Source of the DNA: an uncultured Lachnospiraceae bacterium
Lineage (GTDB): Bacteria; Bacillota; Clostridia; Lachnospirales; Lachnospiraceae
NCBI GenBank assembly: GCA_947576945.1
Contig: CANPTH010000004.1
Coordinates: forward strand, 1-64,000
Length of the DNA: 64,000 bases
Direction of reading: 5' to 3'
How positions within the stretch are numbered: position 1 is the first letter of the stretch; each line of letters opens with the position of its first letter. Both the position numbers and the translations under genes were made by a program. Positions 52,051 through 61,093 of the stretch are shown in pieces. The notes below the pieces were generated by a model. That model saw only the letters and a list, made by a program, of their open reading frames with translations. It was not told the origin of the DNA and searched no databases.

Positions 52051-52446
52051 ATGAGCAGAAGAGAGCTGCGGGAACAGATTTTTAAGCTGCTGTTCCGTGT
52101 AGAATTTAATAAGTTTGAAGATATGCCGGAGCAGGAAGAACTTTTCTTTGAACAGGAGGATGCTGCGCAGGGAGAAGATGCTGATTATATTTCCAGCAAA
52201 TATAATAAAATCTGCCAGAAGCTCACCGAACTGGATACAATGTTGGATGAAAAAGCAAAAGGGTGGAACACCGGTCGAATGAGTAAAGTGGATCTGACGA
52301 TTTTAAGGCTGGCTGTTTATGAGATTAAGTACGATGATGCAGTGCCGGCCAGTGTTGCGATCAACGAGGCGGTAGAGCTTGCCAAGAAATTTGGCCAGGA
52401 TGCATCATCAGGCTTTGTTAATGGGATTTTGGCGAAGTTTGTATAG
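52051..52446 (+). CDS. nusB: transcription antitermination factor NusB
   Basis: RNA-binding protein of 131 aa involved in rRNA transcription antitermination. N-terminal RRELREQIFKLLFRVEF and C-terminal RLAVYEIKYDDAVPASVAIN plus AKKFGQDASSGFVNGILAK are characteristic. ATG 52051 is supported by AGGGGTGCAGGT; the frame upstream is not family-like. Confidence 0.95.
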   Translation: MSRRELREQIFKLLFRVEFNKFEDMPEQEELFFEQEDAAQGEDADYISSKYNKICQKLTELDTMLDEKAKGWNTGRMSKVDLTILRLAVYEIKYDDAVPASVAINEAVELAKKFGQDASSGFVNGILAKFV

Positions 52447-52547
52447 AACGGTAACAATTCAGCCCGGGACTTTGCACTTGATATCAATGGATTTTATATC
52501 GCCAAAGTTCGTGAGAAAGTGTAGCAGCAGTGCTGTCAGGAATCAAT

Positions 52548-53759
52548 ATGCAGAATGTATATACAGTTGCACAGATTAATTCTTATATAAAGAATATGTT
52601 CATGCAGGATTATATGTTGCAGTCGATTATGGTGAAAGGTGAAGTAAGTAACTGCAAATATCATTCTTCTGGACATATTTATTTTACATTAAAGGACGCA
52701 AAAGGGACGATAGCATGCGTTATGTTTGCATCAAACCGCGGTGGCCTGACCTTTAGAATGTCGGAGGGACAGCAGGTTGTCGTAAGCGGCAGTGTGGATG
52801 TATATGAGCGGGACGGCAAGTATCAGCTGTATGCCAGAGCGATACAGCTTGATGGTGCGGGCGCACTCTATGAGAAATATGAAAAGCTGAAAAGGGAACT
52901 GGAAGAGCGGGGAATGTTTGCGGCACAGTATAAGCAGCCAATTCCAAGATATATCCACAGGCTGGGAGTTGTGACTGCAGCTACAGGAGCGGCTGTCAGA
53001 GATATCATTAACATAGCGGGACGAAGAAATCCCTATGTGCAGATTATTGTGTATCCTGCGATCGTACAGGGAGAGGCAGCGCCGGCCAGTATTGTAAATG
53101 GTATTCATGCTATGGAAAGGATGAATGTAGACACCATGATCGTCGGCAGAGGCGGCGGATCTATAGAGGATCTTTGGGCGTTTAACGAAGAAATGGTGGC
53201 GCAGGCGATTTTTGACTGTTCGATTCCTGTTATTTCAGCAGTGGGACATGAGACGGACACTACGATTGCCGATTTTGTGGCCGATCTGCGGGCGCCTACG
53301 CCGTCAGCGGCGGCAGAGCTTGCGGTTTATGATATCGAACAGCTGGAGGACAAGCTTTCAGAGTATGCCTATACAATGCAGCATATGTGCAGACGGACAG
53401 TCAGACATTACAGGCAGGTTGTAGAACATTACAGTGTGCGGATGCGATATCTGAGTCCGCTGAATACCATCCGAAACAGACGAACGCAGGCATTGTCATT
53501 AGAAGAGCGGCTGCAGAATCTGATGGAGAAGCGGCTTCGGGACAGCAGACACAGAATGGCGATCTATGTAGAGCAGATGAAAGGATTATCGCCGCTGGAT
53601 AAATTGAACCAGGGCTATGCTTATGCCGCCGATGAGCGTGGGAAGACGCTCACATCCATTGAACAGGTTTCGATCGGCGACGCGATGACGGTTTACGTGA
53701 AAGATGGCAGACTGCAGGCACAGGTCACTGATAAATGGCAGAAAGAAGAAGTTCATTGA
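52548..53759 (+). CDS. xseA: exodeoxyribonuclease VII large subunit
   Basis: Nuclease subunit of 403 aa. An OB-fold domain at the N-terminus (VYTVAQINSYIKNMFMQDYM, VKGEVSNCKYHSSGHIYFTL) precedes the catalytic core with GRGGGSIEDLWAFNEE and SAVGHETDTTIADFVADLRA, then a coiled coil. ATG 52548 is 6 bases after AGGA. The small subunit follows directly. Confidence 0.96.
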   Translation: MQNVYTVAQINSYIKNMFMQDYMLQSIMVKGEVSNCKYHSSGHIYFTLKDAKGTIACVMFASNRGGLTFRMSEGQQVVVSGSVDVYERDGKYQLYARAIQLDGAGALYEKYEKLKRELEERGMFAAQYKQPIPRYIHRLGVVTAATGAAVRDIINIAGRRNPYVQIIVYPAIVQGEAAPASIVNGIHAMERMNVDTMIVGRGGGSIEDLWAFNEEMVAQAIFDCSIPVISAVGHETDTTIADFVADLRAPTPSAAAELAVYDIEQLEDKLSEYAYTMQHMCRRTVRHYRQVVEHYSVRMRYLSPLNTIRNRRTQALSLEERLQNLMEKRLRDSRHRMAIYVEQMKGLSPLDKLNQGYAYAADERGKTLTSIEQVSIGDAMTVYVKDGRLQAQVTDKWQKEEVH

Positions 53760-53789
53760 GGAATATTGAAAGTGGGAATAAGCAAAAAT

Positions 53790-54026
53790 ATGAAAGAAGA
53801 AGAGCAGAAAAAAGAGCAGGACGAACAGGAATTTTCCCTGGAAGAAGCTTTTGTACAGATAGAAGAAGTGATTGCACATCTCGAGACGGAAGAGATAACG
53901 CTGGAGGAGTCATTTCAGGAATATAACAGGGGGATGCAGCTGCTGCAGCACTGTAATAATGCGATCGACAGGGTAGAGAAGAAAGTACTTCAGATTAATG
54001 AGAGTGGTGGATTGGATGAATTTTGA
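53790..54026 (+). CDS. xseB: exodeoxyribonuclease VII small subunit
   Basis: Helical protein of 78 aa; the core SLEEAFVQIEEVIAHLETEE and YNRGMQLLQHCNNAI is typical and binds the large subunit. In-frame TTG 53766 near GAGGA is an alternative start that would add 8 residues. The end overlaps ispA by 11 bases. Confidence 0.9.
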   Translation: MKEEEQKKEQDEQEFSLEEAFVQIEEVIAHLETEEITLEESFQEYNRGMQLLQHCNNAIDRVEKKVLQINESGGLDEF

Positions 54027-54966
54027 GACAGAGTTAGAACAGAAAACAGCAAAGGTGGAAGAAGTCCTGCGGAGATATCTTCCTGCTGAGAAGGGGTATC
54101 AGAGCAAGGTCACGGAGGCAATGAACTATTCGATTCAGGCAGGCGGTAAGCGGCTTCGACCGTTACTGATGGCAGAGAGCGCCGCTCTTTTTACGGATGT
54201 GTCTTCGATAAGCATGGAGGGGGATGCAACGGCGCAGGATGGCCTGGTGAATCGAGCGTTACCGTTATTTATGGCGGCATTGGAGATGATACATAACTAT
54301 TCTCTGGTGCACGACGATCTTCCAGCGATGGATAATGACGAGTATCGCAGAGGGCGTAAGACCACACACGTAGTCTATGGTGAAGGCATGGCAGTTCTGG
54401 CAGGAGACGGTCTGCTCAATTATGCTTTTGAGACAGCGGTCTGTGCTTTCGAGAAGGCGGAGACAGAAGCGGAGATTCGCAGAGTGGCGGCAGCGATGAA
54501 GATACTGGCCTGCAGGGCTGGAATTAACGGTATGATAGGTGGACAGTGTGCTGATCTGGAAGCGGAGAAACTGGGTGAGAATGTGACAGAGGAGATGCTT
54601 CTTTATATTCATGAGCACAAAACTGCGGCATTGATCCAGGCAGCCATGACAATTGGCGCTGTCTTAGCCGGAGCGGCGCAGGAAGAGATCGCTATGCTGG
54701 AGAAGTGTGCCTGTAATATCGGGGTGGCATTTCAGATTCAGGATGACATTCTGGATGTGACAGGTTCTCTGGAAATACTGGGGAAACAGGCAGGCAGTGA
54801 CGAGAAGAATCATAAGCTTACGTATGTTACCATGCATGGTCTGGACGAGTCAAAACAGCAGGTAGCAAAATTATCCGAAGAAGCTGTCGAAATCCTTGCT
54901 TCTTTTCCTCGAAGGAATCTCTTTTTGGAAAAGTTGACAAAACAGTTAATTTACAGAGAGAAATAA
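54016..54966 (+). CDS. ispA: polyprenyl (farnesyl/geranylgeranyl) diphosphate synthase
   Basis: Isoprenoid chain-elongating enzyme of 316 aa. GGKRLRPLL, the first Asp-rich motif DDLPAMD (100-106) and the second motif DDILD are intact, as are the Gln and Lys in FQIQDDILD and GSDEKNHKLTY. ATG 54016 overlaps xseB. The adjacent dxs supplies the same pathway. Confidence 0.93.
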   Translation: MNFETELEQKTAKVEEVLRRYLPAEKGYQSKVTEAMNYSIQAGGKRLRPLLMAESAALFTDVSSISMEGDATAQDGLVNRALPLFMAALEMIHNYSLVHDDLPAMDNDEYRRGRKTTHVVYGEGMAVLAGDGLLNYAFETAVCAFEKAETEAEIRRVAAAMKILACRAGINGMIGGQCADLEAEKLGENVTEEMLLYIHEHKTAALIQAAMTIGAVLAGAAQEEIAMLEKCACNIGVAFQIQDDILDVTGSLEILGKQAGSDEKNHKLTYVTMHGLDESKQQVAKLSEEAVEILASFPRRNLFLEKLTKQLIYREK

Positions 54967-54977
54967 AGAGGTTGCAT

Positions 54978-56888
54978 ATGCTTTTAGAGAAAATCGAACA
55001 GACGAATGATATTAAGCAGATTGCGGAGAGTGACTACGGTGTACTGGCGCAGGAGATCAGGGAGTTTTTGATTCAGTCGATCAGTGAGACCGGCGGACAT
55101 CTGGGTTCTAACCTTGGTGCGGTAGAGCTTACTATGGCGCTGCATCTGTTTTTGAATCTGCCGGAGGATAAGATCATATGGGATGTGGGACACCAGTCGT
55201 ATACCCACAAGATCCTGACCGGCAGAAGAGAGGGGTTTGCCAATTTAAGGAAATTTGGTGGAATGAGCGGTTTCCCGAAGCGCAAAGAAAGTGAATGCGA
55301 CTGTTTCGACACAGGACACAGTTCGACTTCCATCTCCGCCGGACTGGGTATGGTCAAGGCAAGAGATATTAAGGGAGAGAAGAATACCATTGTATCCGTG
55401 ATCGGTGACGGATCCCTGACCGGAGGCATGGCATATGAGGCGCTCAATAATGCTTCCCGTTTAGAGACTAATTTTATTATTATACTGAATGACAATAATA
55501 TGTCCATATCAGAAAATGTGGGCGGTGTATCGAAATATCTGAACAACATCAGAACGGCGGATATGTATCTGGATCTGAAAGAGGGAGTCTATAATTCCCT
55601 GCATGGTAAGTCGAAATATGGAGATAAAGTGGTATCCCAAATCAGAAGAGCCAAGAGCAGTTTTAAGCATCTGGTGGTGCCGGGCATGTTTTTTGAGGAC
55701 ATGGGAATTACTTATCTTGGTCCTGTGGACGGACATAATATCTCGTCTATGGTTCGTCTGCTGGGAGAGGCCAGAAAGATCAGAGGAGCAGTTCTTTTAC
55801 ACGTGATTACGCAGAAAGGAAAGGGATATGTACCGGCAGAGAGACATCCGGCAAGGTTCCACGGGGCAGAGCCTTTTGACATAGAGACAGGAATTCCCAG
55901 CAAACCGCAGAGCAAAGCCAATTATACGGATATTTTCTCCACGGTTATGTGTAAACTGGGCCAGCGGCAGGAGAATGTGGTGGCGATTACGGCGGCGATG
56001 CCGGACGGGACGGGCTTGAAGCGTTTTCGGAATATGTATCCGGAAAGATTCTTTGATGTTGGCATTGCGGAAGAACATGCAGTGACATTTGCGGCGGGTC
56101 TGGCAGCCGGCGGGCTTCGGCCCATTGTGGCGATTTATTCTTCCTTTTTACAGAGAGCCTATGATCAGATCCTGCATGATGTCTGTCTGCAGAATCTGCC
56201 GGTCATCTTTGCCATTGACAGGGCCGGACTGGTCGGCAGTGACGGAGAGACTCATCAGGGCATTTTTGATTTGTCTTATCTGTCTTCTATTCCGAATATG
56301 CATATTATGGCGCCCAAAAATAAATGGGAGCTTTCAGATATGATGAAGTTTGCACTGGCTTCAGAGATGCCGATGGCAATTCGTTATCCGAGAGGCGAGG
56401 CGTTTGACGGACTTAAGGATAATCGTGCGCCTGTTGTATATGGGAAGAGCGAACCCATATATGAGGAAGAAGATATTATATTGTTTGCGGCAGGCAGTAT
56501 GGTGAAGGTAGCTCTTGAAGTGCGCAGACAGCTTAAGGACAGAGGGTATTCATGTTCTCTGACCAATGCGCGTTTTGTGAAGCCGATCGATGAACAGGCG
56601 GTGCGCGATGCGTGCAGGGAACACAGGCTGATCGTAACACTGGAAGAAAATGTGGCAAGCGGAGGATATGGCGAGAAGGTCAGGGCGTATGTGGATGGGA
56701 TCGGTGCACCGGCACAGGTGCTTAACATAGCGGTGCCGGATGAATATGTGGAGCATGGTAATGTGGAGCTGTTGAAGCGCGAGATTGGGATTGATGCGGA
56801 ATCGGTCACGACGAAGATCCTGACCTGTTATGTATCGATGGCCGGAGAGCGAAAACAGAAATCAGAAGCAGAAAGTGCAGACAGATGA
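54978..56888 (+). CDS. dxs: 1-deoxy-D-xylulose-5-phosphate synthase
   Basis: Thiamine-diphosphate enzyme of 636 aa for the first step of the MEP isoprenoid route. The ThDP motif reads GDGSLTGGMAYEALN to NDNNMS, and the catalytic Glu is in GIAEEHAVTFAAGLA. Transketolase C-terminal domain ends the protein. ATG 54978 follows AAGAGG with 6 bases. Stop overlaps the tlyA start (ATGA). Confidence 0.96.
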   Translation: MLLEKIEQTNDIKQIAESDYGVLAQEIREFLIQSISETGGHLGSNLGAVELTMALHLFLNLPEDKIIWDVGHQSYTHKILTGRREGFANLRKFGGMSGFPKRKESECDCFDTGHSSTSISAGLGMVKARDIKGEKNTIVSVIGDGSLTGGMAYEALNNASRLETNFIIILNDNNMSISENVGGVSKYLNNIRTADMYLDLKEGVYNSLHGKSKYGDKVVSQIRRAKSSFKHLVVPGMFFEDMGITYLGPVDGHNISSMVRLLGEARKIRGAVLLHVITQKGKGYVPAERHPARFHGAEPFDIETGIPSKPQSKANYTDIFSTVMCKLGQRQENVVAITAAMPDGTGLKRFRNMYPERFFDVGIAEEHAVTFAAGLAAGGLRPIVAIYSSFLQRAYDQILHDVCLQNLPVIFAIDRAGLVGSDGETHQGIFDLSYLSSIPNMHIMAPKNKWELSDMMKFALASEMPMAIRYPRGEAFDGLKDNRAPVVYGKSEPIYEEEDIILFAAGSMVKVALEVRRQLKDRGYSCSLTNARFVKPIDEQAVRDACREHRLIVTLEENVASGGYGEKVRAYVDGIGAPAQVLNIAVPDEYVEHGNVELLKREIGIDAESVTTKILTCYVSMAGERKQKSEAESADR

Positions 56889-57790
56889 AAGAGAGACTGG
56901 ATGTTATTCTTGTGAAACGTGGTCTTGCTCCTTCCAGAGAGAAAGCCAGGGCCGTCCTGATGGCTGGAAATGTTTTCGTGGACGGACAGCGGGAAGATAA
57001 AGCCGGATCAACGTTTGATGAAAGTAAAATTCATATAGAGGTGAAGGGAAACAATCTGAAATATGTGAGTCGCGGCGGACTGAAACTGGAGAAAGCGATG
57101 GAGCAGTTCCCTATCTTGCTTGAGCATACGGTCTGCATGGATATTGGGGCTTCTACGGGAGGCTTTACGGACTGCATGCTGCAAAACGGGGCCGACCGGG
57201 TGTATGCTGTTGATGTGGGACATGGACAGCTGGCGTGGAAGCTGCGGAATGATGAGAGAGTGATATGTATGGAAAAAACGAATTTCCGTTATGTAACACG
57301 AGAGGACATCGGGGAGGAAATTGATTTTGCTTCCGTGGATGTATCTTTTATTTCTCTTACCAAGATTCTGATTCCGGCACGCAATTTGCTGAGAGAGCAG
57401 GGACACATGGTTTGTCTGATCAAACCTCAGTTTGAAGCCGGCCGGGATAAGGTTGGCAGGAAAGGCGTTGTCAGGGAATCGGAAGTGCATGAGGAAGTGA
57501 TACGTAAAGTGACGGATTATGCGGATCTGATTGGATTTGAGATTCTGGGGCTTACGTATTCCCCGATCAAGGGACCGGAGGGGAATATAGAATATCTGAT
57601 CTATTTGGAGAAGAGAACAGATATCACGGAAGAAGTGTGCAGCCTGTCTGAGGCGGAGGCAGAAGATATGCTTCGCGCAGTTATGGAGAAGAAGAGCGGA
57701 AAGGCATATGACAGGGATATGAAGGAAATGATAAATTCCGTAGTGACGGACGCACACAGTGTTTTGGATGAGGCGAAACAGGCAAAATGA
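56885..57790 (+). CDS. tlyA: TlyA-family rRNA 2'-O-methyltransferase
   Basis: Protein of 301 aa with an N-terminal S4 RNA-binding domain (RLDVILVKRGLAPSREKARA, VLMAGNVFVDGQ) and an FtsJ-like SAM-binding methyltransferase domain (DIGASTGGFTDCML, VYAVDVGHGQLAWKLRND, SLTKILIPARNL). It modifies rRNA in relatives. Its ends overlap both neighbours by 4 bases. Confidence 0.93.
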   Translation: MKERLDVILVKRGLAPSREKARAVLMAGNVFVDGQREDKAGSTFDESKIHIEVKGNNLKYVSRGGLKLEKAMEQFPILLEHTVCMDIGASTGGFTDCMLQNGADRVYAVDVGHGQLAWKLRNDERVICMEKTNFRYVTREDIGEEIDFASVDVSFISLTKILIPARNLLREQGHMVCLIKPQFEAGRDKVGRKGVVRESEVHEEVIRKVTDYADLIGFEILGLTYSPIKGPEGNIEYLIYLEKRTDITEEVCSLSEAEAEDMLRAVMEKKSGKAYDRDMKEMINSVVTDAHSVLDEAKQAK

Positions 57791-58635
57791 AACAATTTTA
57801 TCTGATCACAAATAAAGTGAAGGATCCTGACAGTTTCTATACGCAGAAGATAATCTCGTATTTGGAAATGCATGGTGCGAATGTTGCCTGTGTAGAGAAT
57901 ATGGAGAAATTCTCGGAGAGATGTGAAGTAAAAGCAGCCGGCTTGGATGAGGCAAAGTGTGTTTTGGTTCTGGGCGGCGACGGTACGCTGCTTCGCGCTG
58001 CTCGAAATATGATGAACAGAGACATCCCTTTGCTGGGGATTAATCTGGGTACGCTGGGGTATCTGGCGGAAGTCGAAATTGCTTTCATAGAGGAAGCGCT
58101 TGATAAGCTGCTGGCAGATCAGTTTACAAGAGAAGAGCGGATGATGCTGGTAGGGCGGGTCTGGAGTCGGGAAGTGATGCAGGAGAATTTTGCGTTGAAT
58201 GATATTGTCCTGTCCCGATGCGGTTCCTTACAGGTTTTAAATTTTCATATTTATGTAAATGGACAGTTTTTAAACAGCTACAGCGCTGATGGGATGATTG
58301 TGGCGACGCCGACAGGATCTACCGGCTATAATCTGTCAGCGGGTGGACCGATCGTGGAACCGAGTGCAAATCTGCTTTTACTGACGCCGATCTGTCCGCA
58401 TACTTTGCATACAAGAAGTATTGTGCTGGCTCCCGATGATACGGTGCGGATTGAAATTCCGGAGGGAAAGGATGGACGGGACCAGCTGGTGGAAGTCAGT
58501 TATGACGGAAGCTGTAAAGTCAGGTTACGGACAGGGGATTATATTGTTGTCTGCCGGGCGGACAGAACAACAGGAATTCTGAAATTGAATACGGAGAGTT
58601 TTTTGACTGTTTTACATAAAAAGATGAGTGAATGA
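57787..58635 (+). CDS. nadK: NAD+ kinase
   Basis: Enzyme of 282 aa that phosphorylates NAD+ to NADP+. The motif GGDGT is at 63-67, with NLGTLGYLAEV and DGMIVATPTGSTGYNLSAGG as further conserved blocks. The start overlaps tlyA in an ATGA, so it is translationally coupled. Confidence 0.95.
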   Translation: MKQFYLITNKVKDPDSFYTQKIISYLEMHGANVACVENMEKFSERCEVKAAGLDEAKCVLVLGGDGTLLRAARNMMNRDIPLLGINLGTLGYLAEVEIAFIEEALDKLLADQFTREERMMLVGRVWSREVMQENFALNDIVLSRCGSLQVLNFHIYVNGQFLNSYSADGMIVATPTGSTGYNLSAGGPIVEPSANLLLLTPICPHTLHTRSIVLAPDDTVRIEIPEGKDGRDQLVEVSYDGSCKVRLRTGDYIVVCRADRTTGILKLNTESFLTVLHKKMSE

Positions 58636-58674
58636 CAGTTGCAGAATTTAGAGTAAATGATGAGACAGTGATCT

Positions 58675-59127
58675 ATGAAAAAGAGAAGACATGAAAAAAT
58701 AGTTGAATTGATTGGCCAATATGAAATTGAAACGCAGGAAGAACTGGCGGACAGACTGCGGGAAGAAGGATATCAGGTAACGCAGGCGACGGTATCCCGT
58801 GATATCAGGGAATTGAAATTATCGAAGATTTCCGGCGGTAACGGCAGACAGAAGTATATTGCTTTTGCGCGGGAAGAAGTGCATCTGGGTGATAAATTTA
58901 TCCGGGTGCTGCGGGAAGGGTATGTGTCCATGGATCTGGCGCAGAATCTGCTTATCATGAAGACTGTGTCCGGCATGGCAATGGCAGTGGCTGCGGCGGT
59001 AGATGCATTGAAACTGGATGAGATTGTAGGATGTATCGCAGGAGATAATACAATCATGATGGCGATGCGCAGTGAAAATGAGGCGGCGCAGGTCATGGAT
59101 AAATTAAGAAGAATGATAGAACAATAA
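58675..59127 (+). CDS. argR: arginine repressor
   Basis: Transcription regulator of 150 aa. The N-terminal winged helix (RHEKIVELIGQYEIETQEEL, VTQATVSRDIRELKLSKI) binds ARG boxes; the C-terminal domain (VDALKLDEIVGCIAGDNTIM) oligomerises and binds arginine. It controls arginine metabolism genes elsewhere. Its place between nadK and recN is usual in Firmicutes. Shine-Dalgarno is weak. Confidence 0.95.
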   Translation: MKKRRHEKIVELIGQYEIETQEELADRLREEGYQVTQATVSRDIRELKLSKISGGNGRQKYIAFAREEVHLGDKFIRVLREGYVSMDLAQNLLIMKTVSGMAMAVAAAVDALKLDEIVGCIAGDNTIMMAMRSENEAAQVMDKLRRMIEQ

Positions 59128-59266
59128 GATACAGCGACGTGATGCATGTCAGAATCAGCCGGCAGGCTGTGAGGGTAATGTACAGGGAAGCGTTGGTGAT
59201 TATGTATTGGGATGACTGTCTCTGAGCGGCAGACATGTCCGGAGAGAATACATAAGAGGTGAAAGA

Positions 59267-60949
59267 ATGTTACAAAGTTTACATGTGAAAAATCTGGCGT
59301 TGATCGATGAGGTCGAGGTAGATTTTGGAGAAGGCCTGAATATCCTTACCGGGGAAACAGGCGCCGGCAAATCCATTATCATCGGTTCCATTAATCTGGC
59401 GCTGGGAGCAAAGGCGGACAGGGATCTGATCCGGACTGGAGCAGAATATGCGTTGGTGGAGCTGGTCTTTACAGTAGAGCAGCCGCAGCAGCTGAGAGCC
59501 ATACAGGAACTGGATTTGCCTGTGGAGGAGGAACAGATCATTTTGCAGCGCAGGATCATGCCAAACCGTAATGTCTGTAAAGTGTGTGGTGAGACGGTGA
59601 CTGCCAGACAGTTGAAGCAGCTGGCGGAGATTCTGATTGACATTCATGGGCAGCATGAGCACCAGTCGCTGCTGAAATCTGCCAAACAGCTGGAAATATT
59701 GGATGCCTATGCCGGGGAGGAGCTTACGCCGCACAAAGCGGCTTTGAGAGATATCTATACCCAATACCGCAAAGCAGTGGAGGAGCTGTCCGGCAATGAG
59801 GTGGATGAGGAAACCAGGAAAAGAGAGGCGGCGCTGGCGGAGTTTGAGTGTCAGGAGATTGAAGAGGCGGCGTTGGCTCCGGGAGAGGATGAGGAGGTTG
59901 AGCAGACTTATCAGAAGCTTGTAAATGGACAGAAGATCCGGGATGCAGTCAGCATGGCACATGCGCTTTGCGGTTATGAGGAGGGCGGCATTGGCAGTAA
60001 TACAGGGCGTGCGCTCCGTGAGATGAAGTCGGTATCCAGCTATGATGATGCACTGAGGGAATTTGAGCAGCAGCTTCTGGATATAGACAGCCTGCTGAAT
60101 GACTGTAACCGTGGCCTGGCGGATTATCTGGCAGAATTGGAGTTTGATGGTGAACTTTTTGATCAGACAGAGAAACGTTTGAACCTGATCAATCATTTGA
60201 AAACAAAATATGGGAAAACAATAGAGGATATCCTGTTATATCGTGATAACGCAGAGAGAATCCTGGAGAAGTACAGAGATTATGACACATATCGTCTGGA
60301 ACTGTCCAAACGTGCAGAGACTTTCAGGCAGGAAGCGCTTGCGGTGTGTACGGAGATATCCGATATCCGCCGCCGCTGTGCCGATAAACTATCCGAGGAA
60401 ATGAGACACGCGCTTATTGATCTGAATTTCCAGGAAGTTGCTTTTGAGATCCAGGTTACGTCTTCACAGGATCTGATCAGTGGAAATGGGTTTGACAAAG
60501 CAGCTTTCCTGATCTCCACGAATGCCGGGGAAAGGCTGCGGGATTTGGCGCAGGCAGCCAGCGGCGGTGAATTGTCGCGTATTATGCTGGCGCTTAAGAC
60601 GGTGCTTGCGGATAAGGATGCAATTGAGACCCTTATCTTTGATGAGATCGATACGGGAATCAGCGGCAAGACGGCATGGAAGGTGTCGGAGAAAATGGGA
60701 ATTCTTGGCAGAGGGCATCAGATCATATGCATTACGCACCTTCCGCAGATCGCTTCAATGGCGGACCGGCATTTCTGTATCGAAAAGAAAGTGGAAGAGA
60801 ATCGTTCCGTTACGGATATCAGGAAGCTGGAGGAGGAAGAGAGCATTGCGGAAGTGGCCAGAATGCTCGGAAGCGCCAGCATTACTGAAAATGTTATGAA
60901 CAATGCGAGAGAGATGAAAGAATTGGCAAGAAAAACAAAACAATACTAA
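59267..60949 (+). CDS. recN: DNA repair protein RecN
   Basis: SMC-like ATPase of 560 aa for double-strand break repair. Walker A is GETGAGKS (29-36), the coiled-coil middle is present, and the C-terminal ABC half has SGGELSRIMLALKTVLADKD with IFDEIDTGISGKTAW and ICITHLPQIA. ATG follows AGAGGTGAAAG. The 139-base gap upstream shows nothing that I can name. A terminator follows. Confidence 0.96.
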   Translation: MLQSLHVKNLALIDEVEVDFGEGLNILTGETGAGKSIIIGSINLALGAKADRDLIRTGAEYALVELVFTVEQPQQLRAIQELDLPVEEEQIILQRRIMPNRNVCKVCGETVTARQLKQLAEILIDIHGQHEHQSLLKSAKQLEILDAYAGEELTPHKAALRDIYTQYRKAVEELSGNEVDEETRKREAALAEFECQEIEEAALAPGEDEEVEQTYQKLVNGQKIRDAVSMAHALCGYEEGGIGSNTGRALREMKSVSSYDDALREFEQQLLDIDSLLNDCNRGLADYLAELEFDGELFDQTEKRLNLINHLKTKYGKTIEDILLYRDNAERILEKYRDYDTYRLELSKRAETFRQEALAVCTEISDIRRRCADKLSEEMRHALIDLNFQEVAFEIQVTSSQDLISGNGFDKAAFLISTNAGERLRDLAQAASGGELSRIMLALKTVLADKDAIETLIFDEIDTGISGKTAWKVSEKMGILGRGHQIICITHLPQIASMADRHFCIEKKVEENRSVTDIRKLEEEESIAEVARMLGSASITENVMNNAREMKELARKTKQY

Positions 60950-60978
60950 ATTAAAATCGAAAATTTTTCACATACTAG

Positions 60979-61007
60979 AAAGGACATGCTCATTGTATGT
61001 CCTTTTT
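60979..61007 (+). terminator. Rho-independent terminator after recN
   Basis: AAAGGACAT (60979-60987) pairs with ATGTCCTTT (60997-61005) over a 9-base loop, and T continues to 61007. It separates recN from spoIVB, as expected for a sporulation gene with its own promoter. Confidence 0.8.
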
Positions 61008-61093
61008 CCATGGAAAGAGAAAAAGCGCTGGGTGTACATGCATTATGCTGTTTGCTGTATAGGTGCGTAAAAAAAGATGGGAGATGTGGAAAA